From Tepidimonas charontis (lineage in GTDB: Bacteria > Pseudomonadota > Gammaproteobacteria > Burkholderiales > Burkholderiaceae_C): a DNA stretch of 64,000 bases. Of the stretch, positions 18,075 through 29,458 are shown piece by piece. Under the pieces are notes generated by a model. The model searched no databases, was not told where the DNA came from, and worked only from the letters and a program-made list of their open reading frames with translations. Positions within the stretch are counted from its first letter, which is position 1, and every line of letters starts with the position of its first letter. Location: NCBI RefSeq assembly GCF_007556685.1, contig NZ_VJON01000005.1, forward strand, positions 1-64,000, written 5' to 3'. Made by a program: the position numbers and the translations under genes.

Positions 18075-18932
18075 TCAGCGAGAAGAGGGGCGAGGGGCGG
18101 CAGTGGTGGTCGAGGCGGCGGCCGGACGCGCTGCCGCACGCCCCGACGGCGCCAGGGGATCGACGTTCGTGGTGACGCCGCGCAGCTGCACGGCATAACC
18201 ATTGGGGTAGCGCAGATCGGCACTGACGATGTCGCGTGGGCCGTAGCGGGCACGCAGCGCCGGCTGGGTGGCAACGAAGCGCTGCAACCGCTCGACCGCG
18301 AGGATGTCGCCGCGCCCGAGTTCGATCGGCGCGCCGTTGTCCAGCGTCACGCGCCAGGCGCCGCGCTCGCTGAGCTCCAGGCGCGCGACGTCGCGCCCGA
18401 GTCGCTCGATGAGCGGCAGCACGCGGCGGTACATGGCCACCACGGTCTCGGCGTCGGCCGCCGGGCCGTGCAGAACGGCCCACTGCTCGGCGCGCGCGTC
18501 GTCGGGTTCGGCCTCGAAAACTTCACCGCGCACGCTCACCAGGCGGCCATGGGTCGGATCGCCCCACCAGGCCAGCGCCTCGTGCTCGGTGAGCGTGACG
18601 CGCAAGCGGTTCGGGAATTGGCGCTGCACCACCGCCTCGCGGACCCAAGGCAGAAGGAGGAAACGCTCGCGCGCGCTAGCCAGATCGAGAGTGAGAAAGG
18701 TGCCTTGTAGGTGCGGCAGCACCAGCGTGCGCACCAGTGCCGGGGTTTGGTGCGTCACGTCTCCCTCCAGGGTGATGACGCGCACCGTCCACATGGGATG
18801 ACGCGCCACCCACCAGGCCACCACCACCAGGGCCGCCGCGGCCGCCAGCACGGCCAGTCCCGCCGCGACGGCGTTCATCAGACGCACGTCGAACGGAACG
18901 GCTGGCAGGGCGGCGGCGCGGTGGTTGCGCAT
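18075..18932 (-). CDS. ftsQ: Cell division protein FtsQ
   Basis: FtsQ is the bitopic divisome scaffold that joins the FtsBL complex to early division proteins. The 285-residue protein has one membrane segment (about residues 22-42), a POTRA domain starting at WTVRVITLEGDVTH, and a beta domain containing FPNRLRVTLTEHEALAWW. A Pro/Ala/Thr-rich tail follows. The start at 18932 lies 1 nt after the ddlB stop. Confidence 0.95.
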   Translation of the reverse strand: MRNHRAAALPAVPFDVRLMNAVAAGLAVLAAAAALVVVAWWVARHPMWTVRVITLEGDVTHQTPALVRTLVLPHLQGTFLTLDLASARERFLLLPWVREAVVQRQFPNRLRVTLTEHEALAWWGDPTHGRLVSVRGEVFEAEPDDARAEQWAVLHGPAADAETVVAMYRRVLPLIERLGRDVARLELSERGAWRVTLDNGAPIELGRGDILAVERLQRFVATQPALRARYGPRDIVSADLRYPNGYAVQLRGVTTNVDPLAPSGRAAARPAAASTTTAAPRPSSR

Positions 18933-18933
18933 A

Positions 18934-19938
18934 TCAACGGCTCCCCTTACGGCCGGCAGGCGCCGGCGCGGGTTGATCCAACGCTGCATCTGCCAGCAGG
19001 CGCAGGCACAGCGCCTCGTAGTCGAGCCCGGCGGCGCGCGCGGCCATCGGCACCAGGGAGTGGCTGGTCATGCCCGGGGCGGTGTTGATCTCCAGCAGAT
19101 ACGGCCGGCGCGTGGCCGCGTCGATCATCACGTCAGCGCGCGCCCAGCCACGACAGCCCAGCGTGCGGTAGGCGGCCAGGACCAGGGACTGGATGGCGGC
19201 CTCCTCGCCCGCAGGCAGATCGCAGGGCACGATGTAGCGCGTCTCGTCGCTGAAATATTTGTTTTGGTAGTCGTAGTTGCCATCGGGCGCGACGATGCGG
19301 ATGACCGGCAGCGCCCGCGCCTGCGCGCCGCGGCCCAGGACGGCACACGTGACCTCATCGCCAGCGATGAACTGTTCGCACAAGACCTCCGGGTCGTGCT
19401 GGGCTGCCAAGCGGTAGGCCGCAGCGCACTGCGCGCGTGCCGTCACTTTGGTCAGGCCGATGGTGGAGCCCTCGCGCGCGGGCTTGACGATCATCGGCGC
19501 GCCCAGTGCGTCGAAGGCCGCCTCGGCTTCGTCGGCACTGCTGACCTCGCGCCAATCGGGCGTGGGCAGCCCCGCGGCGCGCCACAGGCGCTTGGTCATC
19601 ACCTTGTCCATGGCCACGCTGGAGGCCAACACGCCCGAGCCGGTGTAGGGAATGCCCATCAGCTCCAGCGCCCCCTGCACCGTGCCATCCTCGCCAAAGC
19701 GCCCGTGCAGCGCGATGAAGACCCGCTCGAAGCGCTCGTGCGCCAGCTCCCACAGCGGGCGCTCGGCTGGATCGAAGGCATGCGCATCGACACCGGCGCG
19801 GCGCAAGGCCGCCAGCACGCCCGCGCCCGACATCAGCGAGACCTCACGCTCGGCCGAGTGCCCGCCCATCAGCACCGCGACCTTGCCCAGCGCACGCGGG
19901 TCCACGGCGGCCGCTCCCAGGGTCGTCAGCGCGCTCAT
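18934..19938 (-). CDS. ddlB: D-alanine--D-alanine ligase
   Basis: This ATP-grasp enzyme makes the D-Ala-D-Ala dipeptide for peptidoglycan. The 334-residue protein has [20 protein letters not shown] at the N terminus, the ATP-binding [16 protein letters not shown] and the C-terminal [17 protein letters not shown] short N-terminal extension precedes the usual start. Tyr in the [14 protein letters not shown] block fits D-Ala rather than D-lactate specificity. The start overlaps the murC stop by 4 nt. Confidence 0.97.
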   Translation of the reverse strand: MSALTTLGAAAVDPRALGKVAVLMGGHSAEREVSLMSGAGVLAALRRAGVDAHAFDPAERPLWELAHERFERVFIALHGRFGEDGTVQGALELMGIPYTGSGVLASSVAMDKVMTKRLWRAAGLPTPDWREVSSADEAEAAFDALGAPMIVKPAREGSTIGLTKVTARAQCAAAYRLAAQHDPEVLCEQFIAGDEVTCAVLGRGAQARALPVIRIVAPDGNYDYQNKYFSDETRYIVPCDLPAGEEAAIQSLVLAAYRTLGCRGWARADVMIDAATRRPYLLEINTAPGMTSHSLVPMAARAAGLDYEALCLRLLADAALDQPAPAPAGRKGSR

Positions 19939-21368
19939 GCCGCGCCCTCCTGCGCCGGCTGCGCAGTGCCGGCGTGCGCCAGCGCCACCACCTGGGCCGG
20001 CACCGTGCCGATCGAGCCCGCCCCCATGCACAGCAGGACGTCGCCGTCGCGCGCACTGGCTAGCAGCGCAGCCGGCAGCTCGGCCACGTCGTCCACGAAC
20101 AGCGGCTCCACGCGCCCGGCCACGCGCAGCGCGCGCGCCAGGCTGCGGCCGTCGGCGGCCACGATCGGCGCCTCGCCGGCCGCGTAGACATCGGTCAGCA
20201 GCACCGCGTCGGCCTGCCCCAGCACCTTGACGAAATCTTCGAAACAGTCGCGCGTGCGGCTGTAGCGGTGCGGCTGGAATGCCAGCACCAGGCGCCGCCC
20301 GGGGAAGGCGCCGCGCGCGGCCGCCATCGTGGCGGCCATCTCCGCCGGGTGATGGCCGTAGTCGTCGATGAGGGTGGCGTGGCCACCGGCCGGCAGCGGC
20401 ACCTCGCCGTAGCGCTGGAAGCGCCGGCCCACCCCCTTGAACTCGGCCAGTGCCTGCAGCACGGCGGCATCGGGCACACCCAGTTCGGCCGCCACCGCGA
20501 TGGCCGCCAGCGCATTGCGCACATTGTGCAGTCCCGGCAGGTTCAGCACCACCTCCAGATCGGGCAGCGCCACGCCGTTGCGCCGCTGCACCCGAAAATG
20601 CATTTGCGTGCCCACGGCGCGCACATCGAGCGCACGCACCTCGGCGTCTTCGTCCAGACCGTAGGGTGTGACCGGCCGCTGCACGCGCGGGCGCAGCGCG
20701 CGCAGCTGCGGGTCGTCGATGCACAACACCGCTGCGCCGTAGAACGGCATGCGGTGCAAAAAATCGACGAAGGCCTGCTGCAGACGGCCGAAGTCGTGGC
20801 CGTAGGTGTCCATGTGATCGGCATCGATGTTGGTGACCACCGCCATCACCGGCAGCAGGTTCAAAAACGACGCGTCGGATTCGTCGGCCTCGACCACGAT
20901 GTATTCACCCTGCCCCAGCCGCGCATGAGAGCCCGCGCTGTTGAGGCGCCCGCCAATCACGAAGGTCGGGTCCAGCCCAGCGGCGGCCAGCACGCTGGCC
21001 ACCAGGCTGGTGGTGGTGGTTTTGCCGTGCGTGCCCGCGATCGCGATGCCCTTTTTCATGCGCATCAGCTCGGCCAGCATGACGGCGCGCGGCACCACCG
21101 GCAGGCCGCGCGCATGCGCCGCCTGCACCTCGGGGTTGTCGGGACGCACCGCGGTGGACACCACCAGGCAATCGGCGCCGGCGATGTGCGCGGCGTCATG
21201 CCCGATGGCGATGCGCGCGCCGAGCTGGCGCAGCCGGCGCGTGGCCGCGCTTTCGCCCAGATCGCTGCCCGAGACGGTGTAGCCGAGCGTGAGCAGCACC
21301 TCGGCGATGCCGCTCATGCCGGCCCCACCGATGCCCACGAAATGAATGTGACGAATGGCGTGCTTCAT
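19935..21368 (-). CDS. murC: UDP-N-acetylmuramate--L-alanine ligase
   Basis: MurC adds L-Ala to UDP-MurNAc, the first amino acid of the stem peptide. The 477-residue protein has the N-terminal [14 protein letters not shown] nucleotide fold, the ATP loop [13 protein letters not shown], the ADESDASFL motif and the domain-3 block [14 protein letters not shown]. Its ends overlap murG and ddlB by 4 nt each. Confidence 0.98.
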   Translation of the reverse strand: MKHAIRHIHFVGIGGAGMSGIAEVLLTLGYTVSGSDLGESAATRRLRQLGARIAIGHDAAHIAGADCLVVSTAVRPDNPEVQAAHARGLPVVPRAVMLAELMRMKKGIAIAGTHGKTTTTSLVASVLAAAGLDPTFVIGGRLNSAGSHARLGQGEYIVVEADESDASFLNLLPVMAVVTNIDADHMDTYGHDFGRLQQAFVDFLHRMPFYGAAVLCIDDPQLRALRPRVQRPVTPYGLDEDAEVRALDVRAVGTQMHFRVQRRNGVALPDLEVVLNLPGLHNVRNALAAIAVAAELGVPDAAVLQALAEFKGVGRRFQRYGEVPLPAGGHATLIDDYGHHPAEMAATMAAARGAFPGRRLVLAFQPHRYSRTRDCFEDFVKVLGQADAVLLTDVYAAGEAPIVAADGRSLARALRVAGRVEPLFVDDVAELPAALLASARDGDVLLCMGAGSIGTVPAQVVALAHAGTAQPAQEGAA

Positions 21369-22453
21369 AGCGTATGGCGGCAAGCGGCGGGCAACATGGC
21401 GGTGCAGATCTGAACGAGGGCTTCGACCGCGTCGGTCTTGCGCAGCGCCCAGGCACGCTCGGCGCACTGGCGCAGCGCGTCGCGACTCAAGCCGCGCAGC
21501 CACTCGGCCAGCCAGGCGGGCGTGAGCTCGTGCTGGGCGCGCAGCCAGGCGGCGCCCGCGTCGGCCAAAAAGCGCGCGTTGCGGGTCTGGTGGTCGTCCA
21601 CCGCGTGGGGAAAGGGCACGAACAGCGCTGCCGCGCCGACTGCGGCGATTTCGGTCACGGTGCTGGCGCCGGCGCGCGCGATGATGACGTCGGCCTCGGC
21701 AAAGGCCGTGGCGGTGTCGTCGATGAAGGCGACGCACTCGGCCTCGACGCCGGCGCTCGCGTACGCCGCGCGTAAGGCCTGCAGATGGCGCTCGCCGCTT
21801 TGATGCCGCACCTGCGGGCGCAGCGGTGGCGGCAGCAAGGCCAGGGCTTGCGGCACGATCTCGTTGAGCGCCTGTGCGCCCAGGCTGCCGCCGACCACCA
21901 GCAGGCGCAGCGGCCCGCTGCGATTGGTAAAGCGCTCGGCCGGCGGCCTCTGCTGCACGAAGGCGGCGCGCAATGGGTTGCCGATCCACTGCGCCCGCGG
22001 CAGCGCGTTCGGAAACGCGGTCAACACCCGATCCGCCACCTGTGCCAGCACGCGGTTGGCCAAGCCAGGCACCGAGTTTTGCTCGTGCAGCACCAGCGGG
22101 CGGCCCGCCAGCACCGCCATCATGCCGCCGGGGAAGGTGATGTAGCCACCCAGGCCAATCACCACATCCGGGCGCACCCGGCGCACGACGCGCCAAGCCT
22201 GCCAGAACGCGCGCAACAGGCGCGGCGGCAACAGTGCCAGCGTCAACGCCCCCTTACCGCGCACGGCGCCAAAGGCCACGGGCTCGAAGGCAAAGCCGTG
22301 CGGCGGCACCAGGCGCGCCTCCATGCCGCCCGGCGCGCCCAGCCAGTGCACGCGCCAGCCGGCGGCGCGCAGCGCTTGGGCCAGCGCCAGCCCGGGGAAG
22401 ATGTGGCCGCCGGTGCCGCCGGCCATCACGAGCGCAACGGGCGCGCGGCTCAT
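21365..22453 (-). CDS. murG: UDP-GlcNAc--lipid I GlcNAc transferase MurG
   Basis: MurG converts lipid I to lipid II on the cytoplasmic face of the membrane. The 362-residue GT28 protein has the N-terminal G-loop [17 protein letters not shown], the second loop [13 protein letters not shown] and the UDP-GlcNAc site [14 protein letters not shown]. The ATG at 22451-22453 overlaps the ftsW stop by 4 nt. Confidence 0.98.
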   Translation of the reverse strand: MSRAPVALVMAGGTGGHIFPGLALAQALRAAGWRVHWLGAPGGMEARLVPPHGFAFEPVAFGAVRGKGALTLALLPPRLLRAFWQAWRVVRRVRPDVVIGLGGYITFPGGMMAVLAGRPLVLHEQNSVPGLANRVLAQVADRVLTAFPNALPRAQWIGNPLRAAFVQQRPPAERFTNRSGPLRLLVVGGSLGAQALNEIVPQALALLPPPLRPQVRHQSGERHLQALRAAYASAGVEAECVAFIDDTATAFAEADVIIARAGASTVTEIAAVGAAALFVPFPHAVDDHQTRNARFLADAGAAWLRAQHELTPAWLAEWLRGLSRDALRQCAERAWALRKTDAVEALVQICTAMLPAACRHTL

Positions 22454-23727
22454 CGACGGCCTCCCTGCATCAGCACGCGGTTTTCCCAATCGACGCGCAG
22501 CACGAAGGCCAGCGCGACCAGATTCAGCAAAATGGCCGAGCCGCCGTAGCTCATCAGCGGCAGCGTCAGCCCCTTGGTCGGCAGCGCCCCCAGGTTGACG
22601 CCGATATTGATGAAGGCCTGAAAGCCGATCCACAAGCCCACGCCCTGGGTCGCCAGACCGGCGAACACCTGATCCAGCGCGATGGCCTGGCGGCCGATTT
22701 GCATGATGCGTCGAGTCAACCAGAAAAACAGCACGATCAGCGTCAACACGCCCGCAAAGCCGAGCTCTTCACCGATGACGGCGAGCAAAAAGTCGGTGTG
22801 CGCTTCGGGCAGCCAATGCAGCTTTTCCACGCTCGCCCCCAGCCCCACGCCGAACCACTCGCCGCGTCCCAAGGCGATGAGCGCGTGCGTGAGCTGGTAG
22901 CCCTTGCCCAGCGCGTGCTGCTCGCTCCACGGATCGAGGTAGGCAAAGATGCGCTCGCGCCGCCAGTCGTTGGTCAGCACCACCATGGCGAAGGCCGCCA
23001 CCACCACCAGCGCGATCAGGAAAAACATGCGCGCATTGACGCCACCCAAGAACAAGATGCCCATGGCGATGACGGCAATCACCATGAACGCCCCCATATC
23101 GGGTTCGGCCAGCAACAGCACCCCGACCAGGCCCACCGCCACCGCCATCGGCCAGACGGCGCGAAAAAAGCGCTCCTTGACCGCCATGCGGCGCACCATG
23201 TAGCTGGCGGCATACAGCGCAGTGGCGAACTTGGCCAGCTCCGACGGCTGAAAATTCAGCACCCCCAGCGCGATCCAGCGCCGCGCACCGTTGACGCCCC
23301 GGCCGATGAAGGGCACCAGCACGATCACCAGCAGCGCCAGCGCCGCCACGAACAGGGGCACGGCCCAGCGCTCCCAGCGCTCGATCGGCACCTGGAAGGC
23401 CAGCAGCGCGGCCACCGCACCAATGGCGATGGCCAGTGCGTGACGCAGCACGAAGTGGTACGGGCTGTAGGCGGCAAAGCGCGGATTGTCGGGCAGGGCG
23501 ATCGAGGCCGAATAGACCATCACCAGCCCCCACGCCAGCAGCGCCACCACCACCCAGGCCAGCGTCTGGTCGAAGCCCGTCACCGGCACGGTGGGCGCGC
23601 GTGTCCAATCGCGCTGCAGCGGCAGCGGCGCGGCGCGGCGATCGGTGGCCCAGGCAGCGTGCCACCACGCACGCGCGCGGGGCAGCCACTGCGCCCATCC
23701 GCTGGATTGACGCGACGCGGTGCTCAT
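22450..23727 (-). CDS. ftsW: Septal SEDS glycosyltransferase FtsW
   Basis: FtsW is the SEDS peptidoglycan polymerase of the divisome and partners FtsI. The 425-residue protein has about ten membrane segments after a roughly 50-residue cytoplasmic N terminus. It has the family blocks [35 protein letters not shown] and [10 protein letters not shown]. Its ends overlap murD and murG by 4 nt each. Confidence 0.97.
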   Translation of the reverse strand: MSTASRQSSGWAQWLPRARAWWHAAWATDRRAAPLPLQRDWTRAPTVPVTGFDQTLAWVVVALLAWGLVMVYSASIALPDNPRFAAYSPYHFVLRHALAIAIGAVAALLAFQVPIERWERWAVPLFVAALALLVIVLVPFIGRGVNGARRWIALGVLNFQPSELAKFATALYAASYMVRRMAVKERFFRAVWPMAVAVGLVGVLLLAEPDMGAFMVIAVIAMGILFLGGVNARMFFLIALVVVAAFAMVVLTNDWRRERIFAYLDPWSEQHALGKGYQLTHALIALGRGEWFGVGLGASVEKLHWLPEAHTDFLLAVIGEELGFAGVLTLIVLFFWLTRRIMQIGRQAIALDQVFAGLATQGVGLWIGFQAFINIGVNLGALPTKGLTLPLMSYGGSAILLNLVALAFVLRVDWENRVLMQGGRR

Positions 23728-25271
23728 GCCGGTGTGCCCTCCTCGGCTTGCAGCGCCCGCACCGCGTCGACGAACACCTGCGCGCGGTGCGCGTAATCGC
23801 GAAACATGTCCAGACTGGCGCAGGCGGGCGACAACAGCACCGCATCACCCGGCTGCGCCTGCGCCGCGCACCAACGCACGGCGCTGGGCAGATCGGTGCA
23901 GTGCTGCCGCGGCACGCCGCTGTCGGCCAGCGCGGCGTCGATGGCCGCCGCCGCGCGCCCGATCAGGGCCACCGCACGCACGTGGCGCGCGACGGCAGGG
24001 GCCAGCGGCGCAAAATCCTGCCCCTTGCCCTCACCGCCCAAAATCAAGACCAGCCGCCGCTGCGCGCCCAGCCCCTCGATGGCCGCCAGCGTGGCGCCGA
24101 CGTTGGTGCCCTTGCTGTCGTCGATGTACTCGACCTCGCGCACCAGCGCCACCGGCTGCACCCGGTGCGGCTCGCCGCGGTAGTCGCGCAGGGCATGCAG
24201 CAGCGGCGCCAGCGGCGCGCCCGCGGCGCTGGTCAGCGCCAACGCGGCCAGCGCGTTGGTGGCGTTGTGCCGTCCCTGAATGCGCAAGGCCTCGGCTGGC
24301 ATGAGGCGCTGCAGCGACAGCTCGGCCGGATCGAACGCCTCGGCCGCGGTGTCGGCGTCGAGCGGGCGCGCCCGCACCAGCCAGGTCATGCCGTGCACCG
24401 TCTCCAGCCCCCAGTCACCGGGACGGGTGGGCAGCCCGGCGCCAAAACTCGTCCAGGCGCGACCGCCTGGCTGTGAGCGCCGCCGCCCCGTTCGTGCCGG
24501 CTCGGGCGGCTGCCAGGCGATCACGGTGGGGTCGTCGCGGTTGAGCACCATCAGACCGTGGCGGCCGAAAATGCGTGCCTTCGCCGCGGCGTAGGCGGCC
24601 ATCGATCCGTGCCAGTCCAGGTGGTCTTGGGTGACGTTGAGCACCACCGCCGCGGTCGGCTCGAAGTCGCGCACACCGTCGAGCTGAAAGCTGGACAACT
24701 CCAGCACCCACACGGGCGGCAGACGCTGCGCCTGCCAGCGCTGGGCCAGGGTATCCAACAGGGTGGGGCCGATGTTGCCGGCCACCGCCACATCCCAGCC
24801 CAGCGCGCCCAGCAGGTGCGCCGTCAACGCGGTGGTGGTGGTTTTGCCGTTGGTACCCGTCACCGCCAACACCGCGGGCCGATACGACTGCGTCTGCGCC
24901 AGATGGCGCAGCGCACCGGCGAACAGATCCAACTCACCCAGCACCGGCACCCCGGCAGCGGCGGCGGCGGCCGTCAGCTCGGCCATGGTATGCGGCGCCA
25001 GCCCCGGGCTGCGCACCACCAGCGTCCAGGGCGCGCGCTGCCACAGCGCAGCGTCCAGCGCCACCCCGGCCCACAGGGCGGCGCCGGGCGCGGCTGCGGC
25101 CAGCGCCGCTGCCTGCGGCGGCTGCGCACGGGTGTCGGCCACGGTGACACGGGCGCCCGCGGCGTGCAGCCAGCGCGCCAGCGCCAGGCCCGAGGCGCCC
25201 GCGCCCAGCACCAGCACGTCGCGGGCACGAACGTGCGGCAGGGCGTCGTGGGTCCAAAGCGGGGCGTTCAT
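23724..25271 (-). CDS. murD: UDP-MurNAc-L-Ala--D-glutamate ligase
   Basis: MurD adds D-Glu to the growing stem peptide. The 515-residue protein has the ATP loop [15 protein letters not shown], the LELSSFQLD motif, [11 protein letters not shown] and the C-terminal [16 protein letters not shown]. It is longer than the E. coli enzyme (438); the extra length includes Ala-rich stretches and a basic insert (near [15 protein letters not shown]). The ATG at 25269-25271 overlaps the mraY stop by 4 nt. Confidence 0.97.
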   Translation of the reverse strand: MNAPLWTHDALPHVRARDVLVLGAGASGLALARWLHAAGARVTVADTRAQPPQAAALAAAAPGAALWAGVALDAALWQRAPWTLVVRSPGLAPHTMAELTAAAAAAGVPVLGELDLFAGALRHLAQTQSYRPAVLAVTGTNGKTTTTALTAHLLGALGWDVAVAGNIGPTLLDTLAQRWQAQRLPPVWVLELSSFQLDGVRDFEPTAAVVLNVTQDHLDWHGSMAAYAAAKARIFGRHGLMVLNRDDPTVIAWQPPEPARTGRRRSQPGGRAWTSFGAGLPTRPGDWGLETVHGMTWLVRARPLDADTAAEAFDPAELSLQRLMPAEALRIQGRHNATNALAALALTSAAGAPLAPLLHALRDYRGEPHRVQPVALVREVEYIDDSKGTNVGATLAAIEGLGAQRRLVLILGGEGKGQDFAPLAPAVARHVRAVALIGRAAAAIDAALADSGVPRQHCTDLPSAVRWCAAQAQPGDAVLLSPACASLDMFRDYAHRAQVFVDAVRALQAEEGTPA

Positions 25272-26446
25272 CGCAGTTTCAGCGTGGACAGACCGATCAG
25301 GCACAACAGCATCGTGATGATCCAAAAGCGCACGACCACCTGGGTTTCGCGCCAACCCGATTTCTCGAAGTGGTGGTGCAGCGGCGCCATCTTGAACAGG
25401 CGCTGCCCGGTGCCCCAGCGGCGCTTGGTGTACTTGAACCAGGCCACCTGCAGCATCACCGACAGCGCCTCGGCCACGAAGATGCCGCCCATGATGGCCA
25501 GTACGATCTCCTGCCGCACGATGACGGCGATGGTGCCCAGCGCCCCGCCGAGGGCCAAAGCGCCCACGTCGCCCATGAAGACTTGCGCCGGATAGGCGTT
25601 GAACCACAGAAAGGCCAAACCGGCGCCAGCCATGGCGGCGCAGAAGATCAGCACTTCGCCGGTGCCGGGGATGTGCGGCAGCAACAGGTAGCGCGCAAAC
25701 ACCGCATTGCCGGTGACGTAGGCAAACACCCCCAGCGCCGAGCCCACCATCACCACCGGCATGATCGCCAGCCCGTCGAGCCCGTCGGTGAGGTTGACGG
25801 CGTTGCTGGCGCCGACGATGACGAGGTAGGTCAGCAATACGAAGCCGGTCACGCCCAGCGGATAGCTGATTTCCTTGAAAAACGGCACCATCAGGCTGGT
25901 CTGCTCGGGCAGTTCGATGCGAAAGCCCGAGGCCACCCAATCGGTGAACAAGGCCCACACGCGCGCGTTGGATGCCTCGGAAATGGCAAACACCAGGTAG
26001 AAAGCGGCCGCCAGGCCGATGACCGACTGCCACAGATATTTTTCGCGCGAGCGCATGCCTTCGGGGTCTTTGCGCACTACCTTGCGCCAGTCGTCCACCC
26101 AGCCGATGGCGCCCATGCCCAGCGTCACCGCCAGCACGATCCAGACGAAGCGGTTGCTCCAGTCGAACCACAGCAGGGTCGCCACGGTGATGGCAAACAA
26201 AATCAGCACACCGCCCATGGTGGGCGTGCCGCTTTTGCTCAGATGGCTCTGCACGCCGTAGGCGCGTACCGGCTGGCCGATTTTGAGCGCGGTGAGCTGG
26301 CGAATGAACCACGGCCCGGCCACGATGCCCACCAGCAGCGCGGTCATCGCCGCCATCACGGCGCGAAACGTGAGGTATTGGAAGACGCGCAGAAAGCCCA
26401 GCTCCGGCCAGAGCCCCTGCAGCCACGATGCCAAACTAGGCAGCAT
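25268..26446 (-). CDS. mraY: Phospho-MurNAc-pentapeptide translocase MraY
   Basis: MraY transfers phospho-MurNAc-pentapeptide to undecaprenyl phosphate, giving lipid I. The 392-residue protein has about ten membrane helices. Family signatures are [45 protein letters not shown] and the cytoplasmic [13 protein letters not shown]. The ATG at 26444-26446 has a strong GAGGGGGGAGG ribosome site that lies inside the end of murF, with which it overlaps by 11 nt. Confidence 0.98.
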   Translation of the reverse strand: MLPSLASWLQGLWPELGFLRVFQYLTFRAVMAAMTALLVGIVAGPWFIRQLTALKIGQPVRAYGVQSHLSKSGTPTMGGVLILFAITVATLLWFDWSNRFVWIVLAVTLGMGAIGWVDDWRKVVRKDPEGMRSREKYLWQSVIGLAAAFYLVFAISEASNARVWALFTDWVASGFRIELPEQTSLMVPFFKEISYPLGVTGFVLLTYLVIVGASNAVNLTDGLDGLAIMPVVMVGSALGVFAYVTGNAVFARYLLLPHIPGTGEVLIFCAAMAGAGLAFLWFNAYPAQVFMGDVGALALGGALGTIAVIVRQEIVLAIMGGIFVAEALSVMLQVAWFKYTKRRWGTGQRLFKMAPLHHHFEKSGWRETQVVVRFWIITMLLCLIGLSTLKLR

Positions 26447-27890
26447 GTCCTCCCCCCTCCTTCTCCTTCTCGGGCGTGCTGGCGCGCGCTTGCAGCGCTG
26501 CCACCACCCGCTCCATGCGCATGAAGCGCGAACCCTTGACCAACACGCTGCCGCCACCGCTCAGCGGCACGGTCTGCAGGGCCTGCAGCAGCGTCTCGAC
26601 GTCGGCAAAGGCGCGCAGGCGCTCGCTAGCGAGCGAGCCCAGGGCTTGCGCCGCGGCATGGCAGGCCTGCCCGGCCACCCACACCCGCTCCAGCCCTTGC
26701 GCCAATGCGTAGCGCAGCACCTCGTCGTGGAACGCCGCCGCCTGCGCGCCCACTTCGCCCATGTCGCCCAGCAACAGCCAGCGCGGTGCCGGCAGCTCGG
26801 CCAGCAAGTCGATGGCGGCGCGCACCGAATCCGGGTTGGCGTTGTAGCTGTCGTCCACCACGCTCCACGGGGCTGCCGCCACGGTCAGGGCCAGGCTGCG
26901 GCAGCGCCCAGCCACCGGCTCGAATGCCGCCAGACCCTGCAGCACCGCCGCCAGCGGCACCCCCACGGCCAGTGCACACGCACTGGCGGCCAAGGCGTTG
27001 CGCACGTGATGGCGACCGGCGATGCGCAGCCGCGTCGTCCCCGTCCCGGCCGGGGTGTGCAGGTGCAGCGTCCACCCGCCCTCGGCCCAGGTGGCGTCGG
27101 CCCAGACGTCGGCGCCGGCGGCACGTGCGCCAAAGGTCAGCAGTCGGCGTCCGGCGGCCAGTTGGCGCCACAGCGGGGTGTAGGTGTCGTCTGCCGGCAA
27201 CACCGCCACCCCGTCCGCGGGTAGCGCCTGCAGCACGGCGGCGTTTTCCCGCGCCACCGCCTCGACGCTGGCCATGAATTCCAGGTGTTCGCGCTGCGCG
27301 TTGGTGACCACCGCCACCGTGGGCTGCGCAATCGCCGCCAGGGGGGCGATTTCACCCGGATGGTTCATGCCGAGCTCCACCACCGCCAGGCGGTGCGTGG
27401 GGCGCAGGCGCAGCACCGTCAGCGGCACGCCGATGTCATTGTTCAGATTGCCTTCGGTGGCCAGTGCAGCGTCGCCCACGGCGGCGCGCAAGATGGCGGC
27501 GGTCATCTGCGTCACCGTGGTCTTGCCGTTGCTGCCGGCCACCGCCACCAGCGCGCCCGCCCAGCGCTGCCGCCACGCTGCCGCCAGCGCCCCCAACGCG
27601 GCGCGGCTGTCGGCCACCTCCACGCCGGTCAAGCCCGCTGCGGCCAGCCCGCGTTCGGCCAGCGCCCCCACCGCACCGGCGGCGGCGGCCTGGGGCAAAA
27701 AGTCGTGTGCATCGAAGCGCGCACCGTGCAGGGCGACGAACAAGTCACCCGCGCGCAGCGAACGCGTGTCGGTGTGCACGCGCAGCGGCGCCAGCGTCGC
27801 CACCGGCCCCACCGGGCGCGCGCCGGGCAGCGCGGCCAGCAGCGCGCCCAAACCGATCATGGGTTGTGCCGGTGGCGCGGTGGTGCTCAT
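26436..27890 (-). CDS. murF: UDP-MurNAc-tripeptide--D-Ala-D-Ala ligase
   Basis: MurF adds the D-Ala-D-Ala dipeptide to finish the cytoplasmic precursor. The 484-residue protein shows [42 protein letters not shown] and [10 protein letters not shown]. Its start overlaps murE by 4 nt, and its Glu/Lys/Gly-rich tail contains the mraY ribosome site. Confidence 0.97.
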   Translation of the reverse strand: MSTTAPPAQPMIGLGALLAALPGARPVGPVATLAPLRVHTDTRSLRAGDLFVALHGARFDAHDFLPQAAAAGAVGALAERGLAAAGLTGVEVADSRAALGALAAAWRQRWAGALVAVAGSNGKTTVTQMTAAILRAAVGDAALATEGNLNNDIGVPLTVLRLRPTHRLAVVELGMNHPGEIAPLAAIAQPTVAVVTNAQREHLEFMASVEAVARENAAVLQALPADGVAVLPADDTYTPLWRQLAAGRRLLTFGARAAGADVWADATWAEGGWTLHLHTPAGTGTTRLRIAGRHHVRNALAASACALAVGVPLAAVLQGLAAFEPVAGRCRSLALTVAAAPWSVVDDSYNANPDSVRAAIDLLAELPAPRWLLLGDMGEVGAQAAAFHDEVLRYALAQGLERVWVAGQACHAAAQALGSLASERLRAFADVETLLQALQTVPLSGGGSVLVKGSRFMRMERVVAALQARASTPEKEKEGGGHAA

Positions 27891-29458
27891 CGGCTCTCCT
27901 CCCGGCGACGTTGCAGGGCGGCACGCGCCTGCGCGACGTCGGAAAATGGCCGCCGCACGCCCCCCACCTCCTGATAGTCCTCGTGGCCCTTGCCCGCCAG
28001 CAACACCACGTCGGCAGGGGCGGCTTGGTACACCACCCAGTCGATGGCGCGCGCGCGATCGACCTCGACGTGGGCCTTGCCAGGCGCACGCAAGCCGCGC
28101 TGCATCTGCGCCAGGATGGCCAGCGGGTCTTCGCTGCGCGGGTTGTCGCTGGTCAACACCACGGCGTCGGCCCCCGCTTCGGCGGCGGCGGCCATCAGTG
28201 GACGCTTGCTCGGGTCACGGTCGCCGCCACAGCCCAGCAGACACCACAGCCGACCAGCGCGGCGCTGCGCCAGCGGCCGCAGCGCCCGCAGCGCCTGTGC
28301 CACCGCATCGGGCGTGTGCGCATAGTCCACCAGCACCAGTGGCAAGCCGGCGTCGCTGGCGGCGGCCTCGTCCCACGCCGGTTGCATGCGCCCTGGCACC
28401 GCCGTCAGCGCCGCGCTGGCCCCCTGGATCGTCGGCCACGGCAGGCCTTGGCTGCGCAGCACGGCGATCGCCGCCAACAGATTGGCCAGGTTGTAGTCGC
28501 CCACCACCGGCAGGGTGAAGCTCGCCTCCCGCCCCCCCTCGGCCACCGTGAAGCACACGCCGTCCTCACGCCAGGTGCGCCGCAGCAGGCGCAGGCGGGC
28601 GGTGGCGGCCTGCTCGGGCGTCGTGGCATAGGTCCACAGGTCCACGCCGGTGCCACGCTGGCTCAGCGCTTGGGCCAGCAGGCGGCCATGGGTGTCGTCC
28701 AGGCACACCACCGCCACGCGCAGGCCGGGCCAGTCGAACAGGCGGCGCTTGGCAGCCCAGTACGCGTCCATGCTGCCGTGGTAGTCCAGGTGGTCCTGGG
28801 TCAGATTGGTGAACACCGCGGTGTGTACGGCGGCCCCCTCCAGCCGCCCTTCGGCCAGGCCGATCGACGATGCCTCCAACGCCACCGCACGCACACCGGC
28901 GTCGGCGAAACCGCGCAGGGCCCCCTGCAACATCACCGGATCCGGGGTGGTGAGCCCAGTTGGCGCCAACGCCTGGCCCGGATGGCCCACGCCCAGCGTT
29001 CCGATGAGCCCTGCGGGACGGCCGGCCGCCTGCAACCACTGCGCCACCCACCAGGCGGTGGAGGTTTTGCCGTTGGTTCCGGTGATGGCAATCAAATCGA
29101 GCGCGCGGCTGGGATGGTCCCAAAAGGCGCTGGCCAGCGGGCCAGCCAGACGCCGCAGGCCCGCCACGGCGCGCACGGCGGCCTCGGGCGTGCCGGTGCC
29201 GACCACATCGAACGCATCCTGCGGGTGCGCGGCCAGCCAGGCGGGCAGCCCTTCGGCTTCCACCACGGCGGCGGGCGCGCCGGCCTGCAGCGCGGCGCAC
29301 ACGAAGCGCCGCGCATCGGTGGCCGCCCCGGGCCAAGCGATGAAAGCGTGGCCGGGCGGCAGACGGCGGCTGTCGGCACTCAGCCCCCGTGCGCCGCGCG
29401 CGCGCAGCCAGGCCACGATGCTGGCCAAGTCGTCCAGAGAGCGGCCGAGCGCGCTCAT
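27887..29458 (-). CDS. murE: UDP-MurNAc-L-Ala-D-Glu--meso-DAP ligase
   Basis: MurE adds the third stem residue. The 523-residue protein has AITGTNGKTSTAWW, the TTPDP block, NLTQDHLDYHGSM and VDYAHTPDAV. Its DNPR motif (TSDNPRSEDP) is the marker for meso-diaminopimelate rather than lysine specificity, in line with dapF in this window. Its ends overlap ftsI and murF by 4 nt each. Confidence 0.97.
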   Translation of the reverse strand: MSALGRSLDDLASIVAWLRARGARGLSADSRRLPPGHAFIAWPGAATDARRFVCAALQAGAPAAVVEAEGLPAWLAAHPQDAFDVVGTGTPEAAVRAVAGLRRLAGPLASAFWDHPSRALDLIAITGTNGKTSTAWWVAQWLQAAGRPAGLIGTLGVGHPGQALAPTGLTTPDPVMLQGALRGFADAGVRAVALEASSIGLAEGRLEGAAVHTAVFTNLTQDHLDYHGSMDAYWAAKRRLFDWPGLRVAVVCLDDTHGRLLAQALSQRGTGVDLWTYATTPEQAATARLRLLRRTWREDGVCFTVAEGGREASFTLPVVGDYNLANLLAAIAVLRSQGLPWPTIQGASAALTAVPGRMQPAWDEAAASDAGLPLVLVDYAHTPDAVAQALRALRPLAQRRAGRLWCLLGCGGDRDPSKRPLMAAAAEAGADAVVLTSDNPRSEDPLAILAQMQRGLRAPGKAHVEVDRARAIDWVVYQAAPADVVLLAGKGHEDYQEVGGVRRPFSDVAQARAALQRRREESR